Below are positions 1 through 11,565 of a stretch of 64,000 nucleotides of DNA, piece after piece. The notes under the pieces are model-generated. The model had not been told where the DNA came from. It saw only the letters and a program-made list of their open reading frames with translations, and did no database searches. The first letter of the stretch is position 1. Every line of letters begins with the position of its first letter. This stretch comes from Stichopus chloronotus. Lineage: Eukaryota > Echinodermata > Holothuroidea > Aspidochirotida > Stichopodidae. The position numbers and the translations under genes are program-made. The stretch is taken from positions 18,941,911-19,005,910 of the forward strand of contig CM037843.1 in assembly GCA_021234535.1 (NCBI GenBank), in the 5' to 3' direction.

Positions 1-51
<51 letters not shown>
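1..51. repeat. (AT)n microsatellite
   Basis: An uninterrupted AT dinucleotide run at the window edge, inside the presumed intron 9 of gene B. Confidence 0.95.
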
Positions 52-53
<2 letters not shown>

Positions 54-798
54 ATTTCATATACAAATGTTGTTTACTTTTCAAGATATTGGACAGGTCA
101 TAAATAATCGATCAAGACTCTGCCATTCTGAGATTGTGATGTCCTAACTTGGCCGCTTGTTATTGAAAAACATTTTTCTTATATAATTTATTGTAAAATA
201 TTGTCATCAGTTTTGCATAGAAAATCAAAGTATCAATAATTTCATCATTACATGATGCACCTCAGTAATTCGACACAAAATGTGTACAAGTGCATGTGCA
301 TTTATGGATATAATTGGCAATGAAACGAAGACATACGTTTAATTACTGCCACAGTATCCTTTATTAGGTGACATTATAATTTCCCTTAGACAAGGTTCTT
401 TGTATTTTTACTGTGGCAAAAACGGAAGCACCATTCTCTAGATGACTTTCAAAATTTTGTAAGTAGGAAGAAAACATTTTGTTAGTGATATTTTGGGAAA
501 AGGTTAGTCAAACACTTCTGATTTGCTAACACATTCCCAGAGTTTCGTTCTCCTTTAAAACGATTTTGGCAACTTTTTCACCATGTTTCACTTTTTTGCC
601 ATTTTTGATAACTAACTGTTTGGAATATTAAATATTACTGGAATGAAGATAAAATGTCAATTTCCATCTCATCCATAATAATTGTGAATGGTTTTATTCT
701 GCAAGTGCGAAATCTCAATAAACAACTTGATGTGATTTATCTGATCCAGACTTATTTTACGCATTTTACAGTTGACGGTTGATCCAAACTTTCCTTAC

Positions 799-985
799 CA
801 TTCCCCTGATATTTCTTGAGTGCCGATAAAATCAAATTCCTCCTGAGAGAGAATCGATGCTATGAACGAGTCGTTATCATTTGATAGACCTCTGCAGTGT
901 TCTCGGCCGTCTGTCCACGTCGATGGTTCGTGAATGAACTTGTAACAATAAAACTGGAATTGCACCCAACCCTCTCTACAAGTAC
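799..985 (-). CDS. Gene B exon 9: C-type lectin domain, first half
   Basis: Encodes TCREGWVQFQFYCYKF, WTDGREHC and the following CTLD helix, ending TQEISGE. Enters in phase 1 and leaves in phase 2, as in gene A. About 140 bp are identical to gene A. The second half of the domain lies outside the window. Confidence 0.9.
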
Positions 986-3900
986 CTGATGAATGAAATG
1001 TTTCATGTAGCTTTACACACTTACTTACGGCCATGGTACAAACGATCGCAAAAACTAGTACTTGATACGAATGGAATTAGAACAAATAACGTAAATATAA
1101 AGACATAACTATCATGCCAACGTTATTATTTAGTGAAAACATTTCATCGTATCAGCATTTATTAGCATTCATTTAGAGACCTTTGTTTAAGGGTTACTGA
1201 TGTACACGCCAGGGTCAGGTCAAAGAGGTTGGGGTAGAGGGAACAGATGGGTGAATTGATGAGTCATAAGATAGATGATGACGGATGGATGGACGTACCT
1301 TGCAATTGTTCGATAGTCACAGGTCCTTCTCTATCACCCAGCGAAAAAGACACTGGCCCCTAAACAGCAGCAAAAAATAGAAAGGAATATTTTTAAGTAG
1401 TAAATTTAACAAAGTAATTATAAGACCCGCATAAATTAGATTACGTAAACAATGTGGTATACAGGATAAGGTGACCGGATTGCATTTTATCTATGAGGGC
1501 GAAACGAATAAACGTCTCATTGATAGATTCAAGTACACTTGATAGGCTCTTGGGCAAACAAAATAGGGTATTTCATCGCCATCGTGCCACTAAGAATCAT
1601 TGCCTTCCTGATTTTAAGCATCATTGCAAAGTTCTTGGAAAAGATGCTCTGTGGTACAGGAGTAAGATTTAAGAAAGCCTTTTGATAAAGGATGTTAAGG
1701 CAGAATTAAATATAAGCGTCAGAAGTTACAGCCTGGGGCTATTTTAATCTCCTTAATCTTACACCTTGAATCTATTTGAATCTCCTTCTTCCAGGCTTGT
1801 GCTTGTGCTTGATACTTTATTTGATTCTTTCACTGCTAATCTGTGTTATAAAATCTCACAAGTCTTTTTTGCGCTGCATTGTGTTTGTGTATATGTAAAG
1901 AAAAAAATCTTTGGTGTTCGTTAACCTTTCTCTTGTAGTTGGCTTTGACCCTCTTCGTGTAACGGTATTTCGTCTTTGAATAGCTTACCATATCCTCACA
2001 CTATCAATCACTCTGTTTACCTGCCTTTGTCTGATGATAGATAGGCGAATAGTAGTCCGAAATATAGCAAAATGACAAGTCCGGAGTTATTAGCTTGTTT
2101 TCCCCTTCATTCTATCTGCATGGACCATTCCTATATACATATATTTATTTACACAGAACTTAAGATATAATCCCATCTGATCTGTGTCAGCTTGAACGGG
2201 AACAGACCAGATTAAAAGTCTGTACCCCCTTTCAAGAGATTTAAGGGTACTTAAGTGATTTAAGGTTTAGTGGTTGGGAAAGGACAATAGGATGCAAGTT
2301 AAGCTTATGGGCTGTACGGGAGCGCAAAAGAATCATGGCTAAAACTTGAGCAAAATTGCACCAATGTTGGGTAAACCAAGGTTACATCAGGTATTACGGA
2401 AGGAGATCTCTTATTGGATGACAATTCTGTTAACCAGAGCGCTCTCAGTCTGTTAATTTGATTGGTCAGTGTAAGTCATTTTTTAGTAAAAACAAATGTG
2501 TTCATTTTCACACTTTTCTCTAGAATGTGCAACGTCTGCAAGCCAGATTCTTCAAAACTGACTAGCCTATATCTTTCCATACCGTGGCGTAAATAATTTT
2601 TTTCTATGAATTTTTCTAGAATTTATCTAGTGATCATTATATGTACCGTTAAAATATATTAACGTCAGTGTTTTCTACAATAGTTGTCACTCTTTTGATA
2701 GAAGTATTTGAAAGGTGTCTCCACTAATACAAACATACCGTAACTCCTTGAAACTGTGTTCTGTTTACAGCGTTGAATATAACGGGACCAATCTCTGTGT
2801 CGTCGTACGTAAATTCTTCAAGCCGACGCCCTAGTTTTGCTAACTCTTCCACGGAATTGTTAAGAGCTAACGCCACTGCTAAAAGTGCGTCATAACTGAA
2901 AGGTTCTAATCCAGAAAAAGAAATGTCAATACCAGATTCCTCAATTTTTCTCTTCTTCTCTAAAAGTAGTTCTGGAAATTCGCCAGCACGCTGAAGAGGG
3001 GGAAATATAAATGAATGACGGTTTTAATCGTTAACGCTTGCATAGTTACGACATTTTCATACAACTAAGCAGTCATGCATTTACTGTAGGCGAAGAGTAA
3101 GCTATAAGCTCTTCTTTCTCGAGGGTGTATTTTCTAGCACCGAACATATTTGTCACCCAGCTTTCATCTCTCAGAGTATCGATGTTTGTATATGTTTGCC
3201 AAGTTCTTCAAGAAAAAGATAGTTTGTATCAACTTTACCTGATATCAACGTATCTGATATGTATTACAATTGTTCATACATAGATGTTTCCTATTAATTG
3301 AGAAATGTTAGACAATAGATCCCTCTACTTCAAGACTGAGTGGATACAGCTTAGCGCAACCTGGGAAGAGCGATATCCAACCATCTTTCCAGCAGTCCTC
3401 CCGACAACCTGCCTCCCCCTCCCAAACGCAGACATTTTTTTCATTCCTCCGCTCCTGCTCAACTGGTATTTAGAGTGTACCACTACCACGGTTAGTAAAA
3501 ACAACAATTTCTTAGATTTTTCAGTGTACAGTTCAATATGTTAACGTAACAAAAATATATGTTTTAGTCTAGGGGTAGGGTGAGATGCATTCCCGGTCCG
3601 AAATGTATGCCCCCTCCCCCCTCCTTTCACTCCCATAGTGCTTTCTACGTCTGTGCTTCTGTGCTGAGATGGCACTTACTTTTGCCAATAAGTCAGGAAA
3701 TATGAATGAAGATACACCCTAAACAGAATTTAAATACAAGAACAGATTTCTTAGCAAGATATTCAATACGGTTATGCCGGTGATATGTAAAAGTGATCTT
3801 ACAATGCCAGAATGAAGCATATCTTTGGATTTACTAGAGTTGCTGGCTTCCATCCCAATGTACAAAGACTCGACGACAGCCGTTTCTATTTCTTCGCTGT

Positions 3901-6900
3901 TACAACCCTCGACATATGTATAGCGTTTCCACCATTGGTGCGAGAACCATCCGGAAATCATCCATACGTATCCTTTTCCCACCAGACCAGCCTTGTAAAT
4001 CTAAAAATTTCAAAAAAAATAAATAAACAAGAAGGCAATCCACGGAGTTGCGTATCTCATCGCCAACATTCACACTGATTTCAATACAGTGCCTGCACAT
4101 GGGAATTTGTAATAGTTTATTGCTAAGTACTTACAAAACTTTCAGTTAATTGGTTTAATAGTTCTCAAGACATGCTGGAAATACAAATTTGGGGGCAAAA
4201 TTGGCTTTTTTTTCTCTAAAAAATCAGCAAATTTCACTCTCTTTAAGTATAAAAGTGATATACCTTGAATATTTCATTTTCATGTAAATTTTTGCAAAAT
4301 TTTGCAATAAATGCTCAAATACTTCTCAAGATATGCTGCAAATAGCAATTTTGGGGCAAAATTGGCTTTTTTTTCTAAAAAATCAGCAAATTTGACTCGA
4401 TTTACCTTTACAGTAATATTATGTTGAACAATGTGTTCTCAGGTAAGTACTTACAGAACTGTAAGTTAATTGATCCAATAGTTCTCAAGATATGCTGGAA
4501 ATACAAATTTTTGGGTAAAATTGACTTTTTTCTCAAAAATCAGCAAATTTCACTCTCTTTACCACAAAAGTGGTATACCTTGAATTTTTTCATTCTCAGG
4601 TAACTTTTTGCAAAATTTTGCATTAAATGCTCAAATACTTCTCAAGATATGCTGGAAGTAAGCAATTTTGGTGCAAAATAGTTTTTTCTCAAAAATCAGC
4701 AAATTTGACTCCATTTACCATACAACTAATACATCTTGCACATATTGGCATCATGCACAACCTTACCAAGTTTCAACTTAATCGCTCATATGCTTTTCAA
4801 ACTATTCTGGAAAAACCACAATTTGGACAGGTCCGGACGCACACACACACGCATACGCCCCTATACACAGGAATAAATCCATATAACAGGTAATTGGGGA
4901 AAACGTCAGATTGAGCTATAAACTTTAGGGCGCATATCTCAAACCCGAATTTGCATTATGTTAAAATATCCAGAAACGGGGATATCCCCGTTTTGTAGTA
5001 TATCCCGGTTGCGAGCTCTAATTTCTCGTGTGTGTCCCTAATCGGCGCCCATTACAAACCCACACACACACACGCACGCACACACATTGCGCTACTCATC
5101 CACTCCAAGCGTTTCCATGGCAAGCATTTTCCCATGGGTGCACAGTACAATATATAGCTCCACTAGCCAAGTGACTTCAATATCTCATCTAGCCCCTATA
5201 GGGCGATGAGATAAAAACAAAGACTGGTTACAGGATTGAAAAGAAAGAAAGCAAAGTAAATGTGAAAATTCTATCGGTGCCTATCGAATTAAGCTTTACT
5301 CCTAGGTATGTACGTCTTGGCCGTGTAGTAACATATGTAAACAGGCAGAGAAAGTGATGCAGTCATAGTCAGAGGAAAGTAATGGGACTGTATGTTTTAT
5401 TACTAATGTGTATGGAAGAAGCGCTCTGGCGACTCACCTTGCAAAATAGTTGCAGGGCAGTGTCTTCATAAGTGAGAGCCACGAATATCCTGATGTCGTT
5501 GTCCTAAACAGAAAGACGATAAGGTATACGGTATGTTTTTTTTTTTTTTGTTTAGTTACTCAAAGATCGTGGACAGTAACTATTTCAGACAGTATATCGC
5601 ATTAAAGAGGGTATGGTATTATGAAACTGTAGCCATTAATTTAGTAACTGGAGGACAACTTTATCAATCGTCTGCATCCGCTTATAGCAAAAACACATTA
5701 TCACTACCATAACGTTGATTAACAACTTATGTGACATCCGTGGAATCTACCTCGGCACAACCGTGCTACCCATCTCTTCCAGCAGAATGAATGATCAATC
5801 TATCAACTTGTAGATAGTTATGTTTTTACCAATATTTGACAACTTGTTTTATCTCTACATTCTCTGCGTTAGAGATGAATAGTTACCGTAACTGAACATC
5901 ACCATTGTATATGTGATGCAATACTTTTTATTGTACGCATTTTTGTGAACATCAGTCAGGGATTTATTAAAAAAAATTAGCAATGTAATTAACGTATAAA
6001 GACAAGACATGATGGATTAGACGGTAAAGAGTAATCGTAATATACAAAATTGAAACCTTGGCGAAATCCGTCTTGGTCATCACTCACATGTATATTTTAC
6101 GAGATTTCTGGTGACGACAACTATCCATTAACGTCCGTACCATTTTCAGATTATTAAAACTTCCCTAATGTGAAAATCTGCTTAGATCAGGAATGTAAGA
6201 GCTCTTCCACTTTGTGTTTACCTTAACGTTTTGTAACTGTCTATCGCTCGGTGTCTCGTTGATTACTTCGGAGGCCTCCACTGATACCTTTGTGCTTGAT
6301 AACGTTTCAAATAAATGATTGTTAGTCTGTTATGAGAGAAAGAAAGGCAATGAAAGGATTTTTAAAAGAGATAACTTCCTTCAAGTCCGACATGCTGTTT
6401 TATATTTACAGATTTTTTATCGTCAAGGTAACAAGTAGTTTTGAATATTTCACAGACATGGCACATACAGCAACCGTGAGTGACACAGATGAAAGTTTTA
6501 TTTTTCCGTATCTTCCATAGCATATATATATATATATATATCTGTGTCAGATGTGTCAGATATGTATTTGTATATGAGATATATTTTTGAAGTATGCACT
6601 TTATACCAGAATAAACAATTCGTGATTTTCAGAGAAGGCTCCGATTCTAGACCATTTCAAATGTTGCAGCAGCCAGAGACGAGCTGGGTTCAGACTAGTC
6701 TCCGGTAAATAAGTACGAAAGAAGTATGGAAATCTCCTTCTGTCAGACAAAACAGGCGATCCTGCAGAGTAAGAAATCTGAAATGACAAAAGGACAAAAG
6801 AAAACTCACTGTTTGTTAAAATAATTCAAGGTGACTAATTTGACCAAGATCACGTCGTGGTCATTGAAAATGAATAAAAATAACAATATTTGATTGCACA

Positions 6901-9900
6901 TGTGAACTACAAACAGTAATGTTGTATACACAATTACAGCAGGAGAAGAAGAACACAAGAGTGTAAATTTACATTACACGTTTGCCCTAAGTGAGAAGTT
7001 ACATTTGAGCCAGATGCACATAATAGAAAAGAATACAGTGCGGATCAGAATTATCTAATGGCAGGGCAAAGCAAGAAATCAGAATTGACAGTGTTTCTTT
7101 AAATGTTCTTTCAGGCTATTACGTTATTTTACACCCGCATAGCCTCTCAAGTTTTAAGTTAGTTTACACATTCATATAACGTAACCTTTCTTTTGACACT
7201 TACGAATTATCATTTGTACTCACACAAAACTAAATAAATAAAGAATTTGTTCACTCTTTTCTATGTCTTTTTGCATGGTTCTTTTTTACGGTTGCACGTC
7301 TTCAACCAGCGACTACGAAAACAGATGGGATCGATAACCTCAGCACTTAAGGGTCTCGACTAAACCAACGTTTTCACCCACTATCAACTGCCCTACATAT
7401 GGAAAAATGGAAATCGTGGAATAGCTTCATAAAAAGCTGAAGTGTTTCACAAACACTTGTCAAAGTTTCATTAAAGTATATTCTTCCCTTCCCACGTCAC
7501 TTACTTTTGAAATTCAGAGAAGGATGCTACCATTTTTGTTTCATTTGAATGTGAACTGCCTTGAGTAAGTAGAACTATGATGGATCGTTGTCGTTGTAAT
7601 TAAAGGAAATTTATCTGTGTAACTGTTGAGTTTCCGTCTTAGCATTTCCGTACTTTATCAATCAGCATGAACATCAATTAAGTAATGAAATTAACATAAA
7701 CAGCAGACGTAGAAAACAGTAGCAGATATGAATCACTCTGTACCTTTTATGAAGTATTTATTTGTGTCAACTGGGCCGTATAGCTAACATGACTTATTAC
7801 CATGTTTCCTCCTTCATTAAAATAGTGACAAATTCAATACACTCACTGTTACCAAGTTGGCAAAATGTGATGCTTCCGCTACAGGATTGGTATCTGTAGA
7901 ACACGCCGGTCCAATAAACAGCAGTTTCGTTGGTCCATTTAACAAATGTCTGTGGAAGCTCCATACACCTTCAGCAGAGCTACACTGTCAATTTTGTAAA
8001 AGCAATATATATATATATAAATATATATATATGTATATGTAAATGTATATGTACACGTATACATATATATATGTTAACAAATATGACAAAATTTGAAGCA
8101 CAACAAAGTTTACAAGAAAAGGTGCATATTTCGGACACCCCTGTGTCCTTTTTCAGGACAAACTATTTAATGTTGAAAACAATTTTCAAAAACAACAGAC
8201 TTATAGACCTTTTATGTATGTGAATACTGTACAAAAGCAAAAAGAAGACTTGAAGGGTTCTATTAGACAGATTGCCAGTGAGTGAATGGAAAAGGACAGA
8301 AACTGTACAAGAACATTAAAATAACTGTAAGTTGTAATATGGAGATTAGAAGAGCTCCAAGTCGTAACTTATGATGTTCCTGTTTCTTTCAGCTTTGCAA
8401 TCCTGGAGGAGAAGGCTTCCTCTACTCTAACGCCTGTACCACTGACATTCATTACCAATAACTTTGCAGTGGTGCTTGAAATCAGAGAGATTTTTTATGA
8501 ACAGGCTTTACCCGTTCTGTTTTCGTGCACTATTTTTTTTCTTCATTTTAACTTCCAAGCACAATGTCCAGCACCGTCTATTCCTAAAAGTGCCCTATCT
8601 ACTGGAAAGCATGAAGGTCTCATACCACCATTAGAAATGTACATTCTCAGTTAAGTCTCGAGGGTTCTGTTAACCCTCGAGAAAAGTGCCCAAATTGATC
8701 ACGGGGGTCGTTTTTTCGTCATGTTTTCAGTTATCATCACTATTTAGTTTTACTTGGATTTTGAAGAGAAGGAGATTAAGATATTTTAGAAAATCGAAGT
8801 TGTCATAGTGATATTTCTGTCCGTGAGTCTTGTCAAGGGCACGGGAGCACCTGTCAAAACTTTCAACCTTTCTGCATGGCTCAAAATCTGAATGGTCTAC
8901 ATAAGGAAATGTTTAAATGACATGATAGGCCAGGCCATGAAATTATCATCAATCCAAACCACTGGCTGAACGAAGGCCTTTATAAGCAAGAATCTTATGA
9001 GAGAAAATTAAGCCATGAGCGGGATTCGCACCCAGCGCCTGTCGTTTACAGTAAGACCGCTCTAACCACTAAGCTATCAAGACTTCGTAGTATCGAAGTA
9101 TAGGCCTATATACAATTTAAAAACCAAGGTCATCAAACACGTAAAAGAGGAATTTTAGATCAATTTTTAGTTACACTAAAAGTTACACTTTTTAAGAGTC
9201 TACCGTTGTTTAGCTTTGTTAGAAAGAGATGGATTGCCAAGCAGTTTAGATGGTAACATATAATTTTATTGCACATTAGGCCTAAGTCATATCACGGTTC
9301 TTTTCATTTTTATTGCTTTCGCCCGCTACCCAGATGTTACACAGCTTACACGGGAGTTGACAGTTTTACTTAGGCCGAATTGGCATACTGGAGAAAGGGT
9401 GCACGTTGGTGTGGATCAAACCTGAGTTGCCACTGACTAAGGGGTGATATTTCGCAAAGGGCTTTTAGTTGTTCTTCATTCTATATAAGACAAGACCTAA
9501 ATATACCGTAAACCATTTAAAAGAAATTTGCAAGTGGTGATGTAACAATATTCTTTGTTAGCTTCACAACTCAAAGGAAAAACAAGAACAAGTGTGAGAC
9601 AACTTTAATTTTGATGTGTCCATTGAATAGAAAAGAATGGACGAATGCGTCCAGTGAGATTTAAAAGATCAACAGGAGGAAATGTGATAAAAATATTGAA
9701 AAGAAAATATATTGAAAGAATGTTACGACTGAAATTTATTACCTTAAAAAATGTCTCAAAATTAGAATGTTCGAAATCATCTCAATGCATGGAGGGTGTG
9801 TTTCTAAGCAGTTTTTTTTTTTTTTCATTCGGTACTCTAACTGATGGAGGTGCTCAGGTTAGATAGTGTCAACAGTCACCACCAGTTGGTTCTGATAGTG

Positions 9901-11565
9901 TCGTGTACTTTCAAGAATGTGACAAGTTCCACAAATAAGTACCATCGAATCCGACTTTACGAAGTCCTGCGTGCAGACCTGAACATACACGATGAGCTGC
10001 AGGATATTCTAACTCATCTCTTTAACTCTTTTGCGTTGATGAACACCTTTAAGAAAGGCAGAGGCTTATTCTGTAGATCGTGATATGGGTTGACTCGATC
10101 TAACATGAACATGATTTCATTTCCTTTTCTTTGGACATCGCCTTTGCTTCTAGCTGTAAAATTACATTATTTACATGAATTGTTGCATTACATACCCATC
10201 TTCGAATAGATATGCATCAGTTTAAATATAAAACCATCTAAATTCAGCCTATTTATTAATCATGATGCTGGCTCGCTATCTTGAACATTGGCTCTTATCA
10301 AAACTATGGGGGAAAATATTGACACTATAGCACTATAAAGGGTAATAATTTGTATATTGTTACAATGGCTGTTGAAAGATTTCTTTCTTACTAGCTAAGT
10401 TGATGATGAATTAACTTTTTCATCACTTTTTACCAAAGTTTCGGAAGATTTTTCACGTAGCCTTGTCTTTCCAAGAGAAAATTGTTGAAACGGTAATCTT
10501 TGCAGAAACTGCGATTGTACTGCAAATGAGCCGCTCAAATAGGTGAAGAAGTGAAATTATTTCGTGTGTGAGCCATCCTCTGAGAGCAAACTTCTCTGAA
10601 CTCCTGTATTTAGACGCCTCCGTCCGCAGAGGGCGGAAATGCTCAGCGCCCCTGTAATCACACACTCCTGAATACGCCTCTTTCCTGATGTTTCAGTGTA
10701 ATTTTAAAGTATCAGTCTCTGGATGACACTGATCTACCTAACAGTAAATATCGAATGTCGTCTCATTCAAATTACTGCAAGGGTGGACGGTCTTTTTTAA
10801 TCAAGGGACCACACCGGCACTTTCGAACTTCGAGGAGGGCCTCGAAGGATTAAAGCCCGCCTTCTATGTCTTCTTTACGCTATCTGAACAATGAAAACAT
10901 ATGTCTATAACTGGAAACGGATATAACGAGTGAAACAAATGTATGAAGTAGATGTATTTATTCTGATTGAGAGGGTATAATGAGGCGAATGCCGAAAATG
11001 TGAAAAATCAGTAATATCGGCATATGCACTTCTTTAACTTTTATACTCTATTAAAATTTCATTTTTTTTTTCAAAAGGAGTATGCGGAGCACCATGGTGC
11101 CTCTCCGTGCGTATAACTCAGTCACACGTTCGCCACGTACCTCAGGTGCTGTATGGTGTGCATGTTTACAACATTACATACGGTGAATCTCCCATTCACC
11201 ACTGGTCTCTAATTACATGTACAAAAACAAAAGCATGATAGCTGATCAACATCTGTAGGCCTAAAGCATTCACGTCAGTTACTTACCTTGGAGTCTTCCC
11301 AAATAACACAAATTTCGTAATCTCTCAGAATATCATTTCGGGCATTTATGTGATCCACGGCTAACTCAACAGCAGGAATCATTCCAGTTGCGTCCCAGTT
11401 CGCCCCGGATGAATAAAATCCAGCGATGTTAAGACGTGTCTTATTTGTAGATGTCCTGTTGTTACTGCCTTCACTACATATCGTAAACGCGCTTGCTCTT
11501 GCAGCTACAAGAAAGAACAATATCATTACAGTAACTAGAGGCGCAGATGCCTTTAACATCATCAT
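799..11565 (-). CDS. Gene B: tandem paralogue of gene A, exons 1-9 only (runs off left edge)
   Basis: Exons on the minus strand: 11565-11287, 7984-7847, 6777-6607, 6326-6222, 5503-5438, 4000-3803, 2990-2739, 1359-1299, 985-799. Together they give 485 complete codons: signal peptide, whole Venus-flytrap domain and the first half of the CTLD. Every intron position and phase equals that of gene A. Coding indels are small: one extra codon in exon 1, one fewer in exon 6, one extra at the end of exon 9. No stop or frameshift is seen, so this part looks functional. The second CTLD half and the 7TM region should lie left of base 1. It sits downstream of gene A in the same orientation, so it arose by head-to-tail duplication. 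Whether the full gene is intact cannot be seen. Confidence 0.88.
1299..1359 (-). CDS. Gene B exon 8: last flytrap piece
   Basis: Codes for 20 residues plus one base, GPVSFSLGDREGPVTIEQLQ. Leaves in phase 1 through CAAG/GTACGT, as in gene A. Confidence 0.84.
1360..2738 (-). other. Gene B intron 7, no further feature seen
   Basis: GT/AG intron between exons 7 and 8. Only AT-rich sequence was seen; no open frame or recognisable repeat. Confidence 0.6.
2739..2990 (-). CDS. Gene B exon 7: Venus-flytrap
   Basis: Codes for 84 residues including PFSYDALLAVALALN and IFNAVNRTQFQGVT. The N-terminal 20 residues differ most from gene A. Acceptor TTCAG/CGTGCT, donor TACG/GTATGT. Confidence 0.88.
3803..4000 (-). 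CDS. Gene B exon 6: Venus-flytrap
   Basis: Codes for 66 residues with VGKGYVWMISGWFSHQWWK and EIETAVVESLYIGM. One codon shorter than in gene A. Acceptor TTTAG/ATTTAC, donor CATT/GTAAGA. Confidence 0.88.
4121..4830. repeat. Degenerate ~160-bp tandem repeat with ~320-bp higher-order period
   Basis: The phrase CTCAAGAYATGCTGSAAAT recurs near 4163, 4324, 4483 and 4640, with a weaker fifth copy near 4796. The flanking TAAGTACTTACARAACT recurs at about 320 bp (4121 and 4443). The array lies in intron 5 of gene B and ends at a short CA-rich tract. Confidence 0.8.
4974..4993. repeat. Perfect 20-bp palindrome
   Basis: AAACGGGGATATCCCCGTTT reads the same on both strands. It is in intron 5 of gene B just after the tandem array. 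Confidence 0.9.
5061..5087. repeat. CA-rich microsatellite
   Basis: CA dinucleotides interrupted by two CG steps, in intron 5 of gene B. Confidence 0.85.
5438..5503 (-). CDS. Gene B exon 5: Venus-flytrap microexon
   Basis: Codes for 22 residues, including DIRIFVALTYEDTALQLFCK. Acceptor TTTAG/GACAAC, donor CAAG/GTGAGT, phase 0 on both sides. Confidence 0.87.
6222..6326 (-). CDS. Gene B exon 4: Venus-flytrap
   Basis: Codes for 35 residues, TNNHLFETLSSTKVSVEASE through QLQNVK. Same size and phase as in gene A. Acceptor ACAG/ACTAAC, donor TAAG/GTAAAC. Confidence 0.84.
6524..6541. repeat. (AT)n microsatellite
   Basis: Short TA run between exons 3 and 4 of gene B. Confidence 0.85.
6607..6777 (-). 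CDS. Gene B exon 3: Venus-flytrap
   Basis: Codes for 57 residues from ISYSAGSPVLSDRRRFPYFF to NHELFIL. From FPYFF onward it is almost identical in DNA to gene A exon 3, continuing into the donor region. Phase 0. Confidence 0.9.
7437..7590 (+). mobile_element. MITE-C family fragment
   Basis: Matches the 5' part of the elements at 50801 and 51540: GTCAAAGTTTCATTAAA, TTTTGAAATTCAGAGAAGG and CTTGAGTAAGT occur in the same order and spacing. Both ends are lost. It lies in intron 2 of gene B. Confidence 0.75.
7847..7984 (-). CDS. Gene B exon 2: Venus-flytrap
   Basis: Codes for 46 residues: CSSAEGVWSFHRHLLNGPTK then LLFIGPACSTDTNPVAEAS. Same length and phase as gene A exon 2, with scattered substitutions. 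Acceptor GACAG/TGTAGC, donor AACA/GTGAGT. Confidence 0.86.
7985..11286 (-). other. Gene B intron 1
   Basis: A 3.3-kb intron separating the signal-peptide exon from exon 2. It holds an AT-rich tract near 8005-8075, a possible Penelope-type stem-loop near 8130-8165 and the tRNA-like sequence at 9012. No other coding signal was seen. Confidence 0.6.
9012..9083 (-). tRNA. tRNA-Thr(TGT)-like pseudogene or SINE head
   Basis: On the minus strand 72 nt fold into a nearly complete cloverleaf. The A box is TAGCTTAGTGGTTAGAGCGG and the B box GGGTGCGAATCCC. The acceptor arm (GTCTTGA/TCATGGC) has one mismatch, the D stem pairs GCTT/GAGC, the anticodon stem has 4 of 5 pairs and the loop reads ACTGTAA (anticodon TGT). 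Position 33 is C, not T, and the T loop begins TG rather than TT. These defects argue for a pseudogene or a tRNA-derived SINE promoter rather than a working tRNA. It lies in intron 1 of gene B, same strand. Confidence 0.6.
11287..11565 (-). CDS. Gene B exon 1: signal peptide and start of Venus-flytrap domain
   Basis: Codes for 93 residues. MMMLKASAPLVTVMILFFLV is a clear signal peptide, then NIAGFYSSGANWDATGMIPA and VELAVDHINA as in gene A. Three consecutive ATG codons leave the exact start open. Donor CAAG/GTAAGT, phase 0. Confidence 0.87.
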
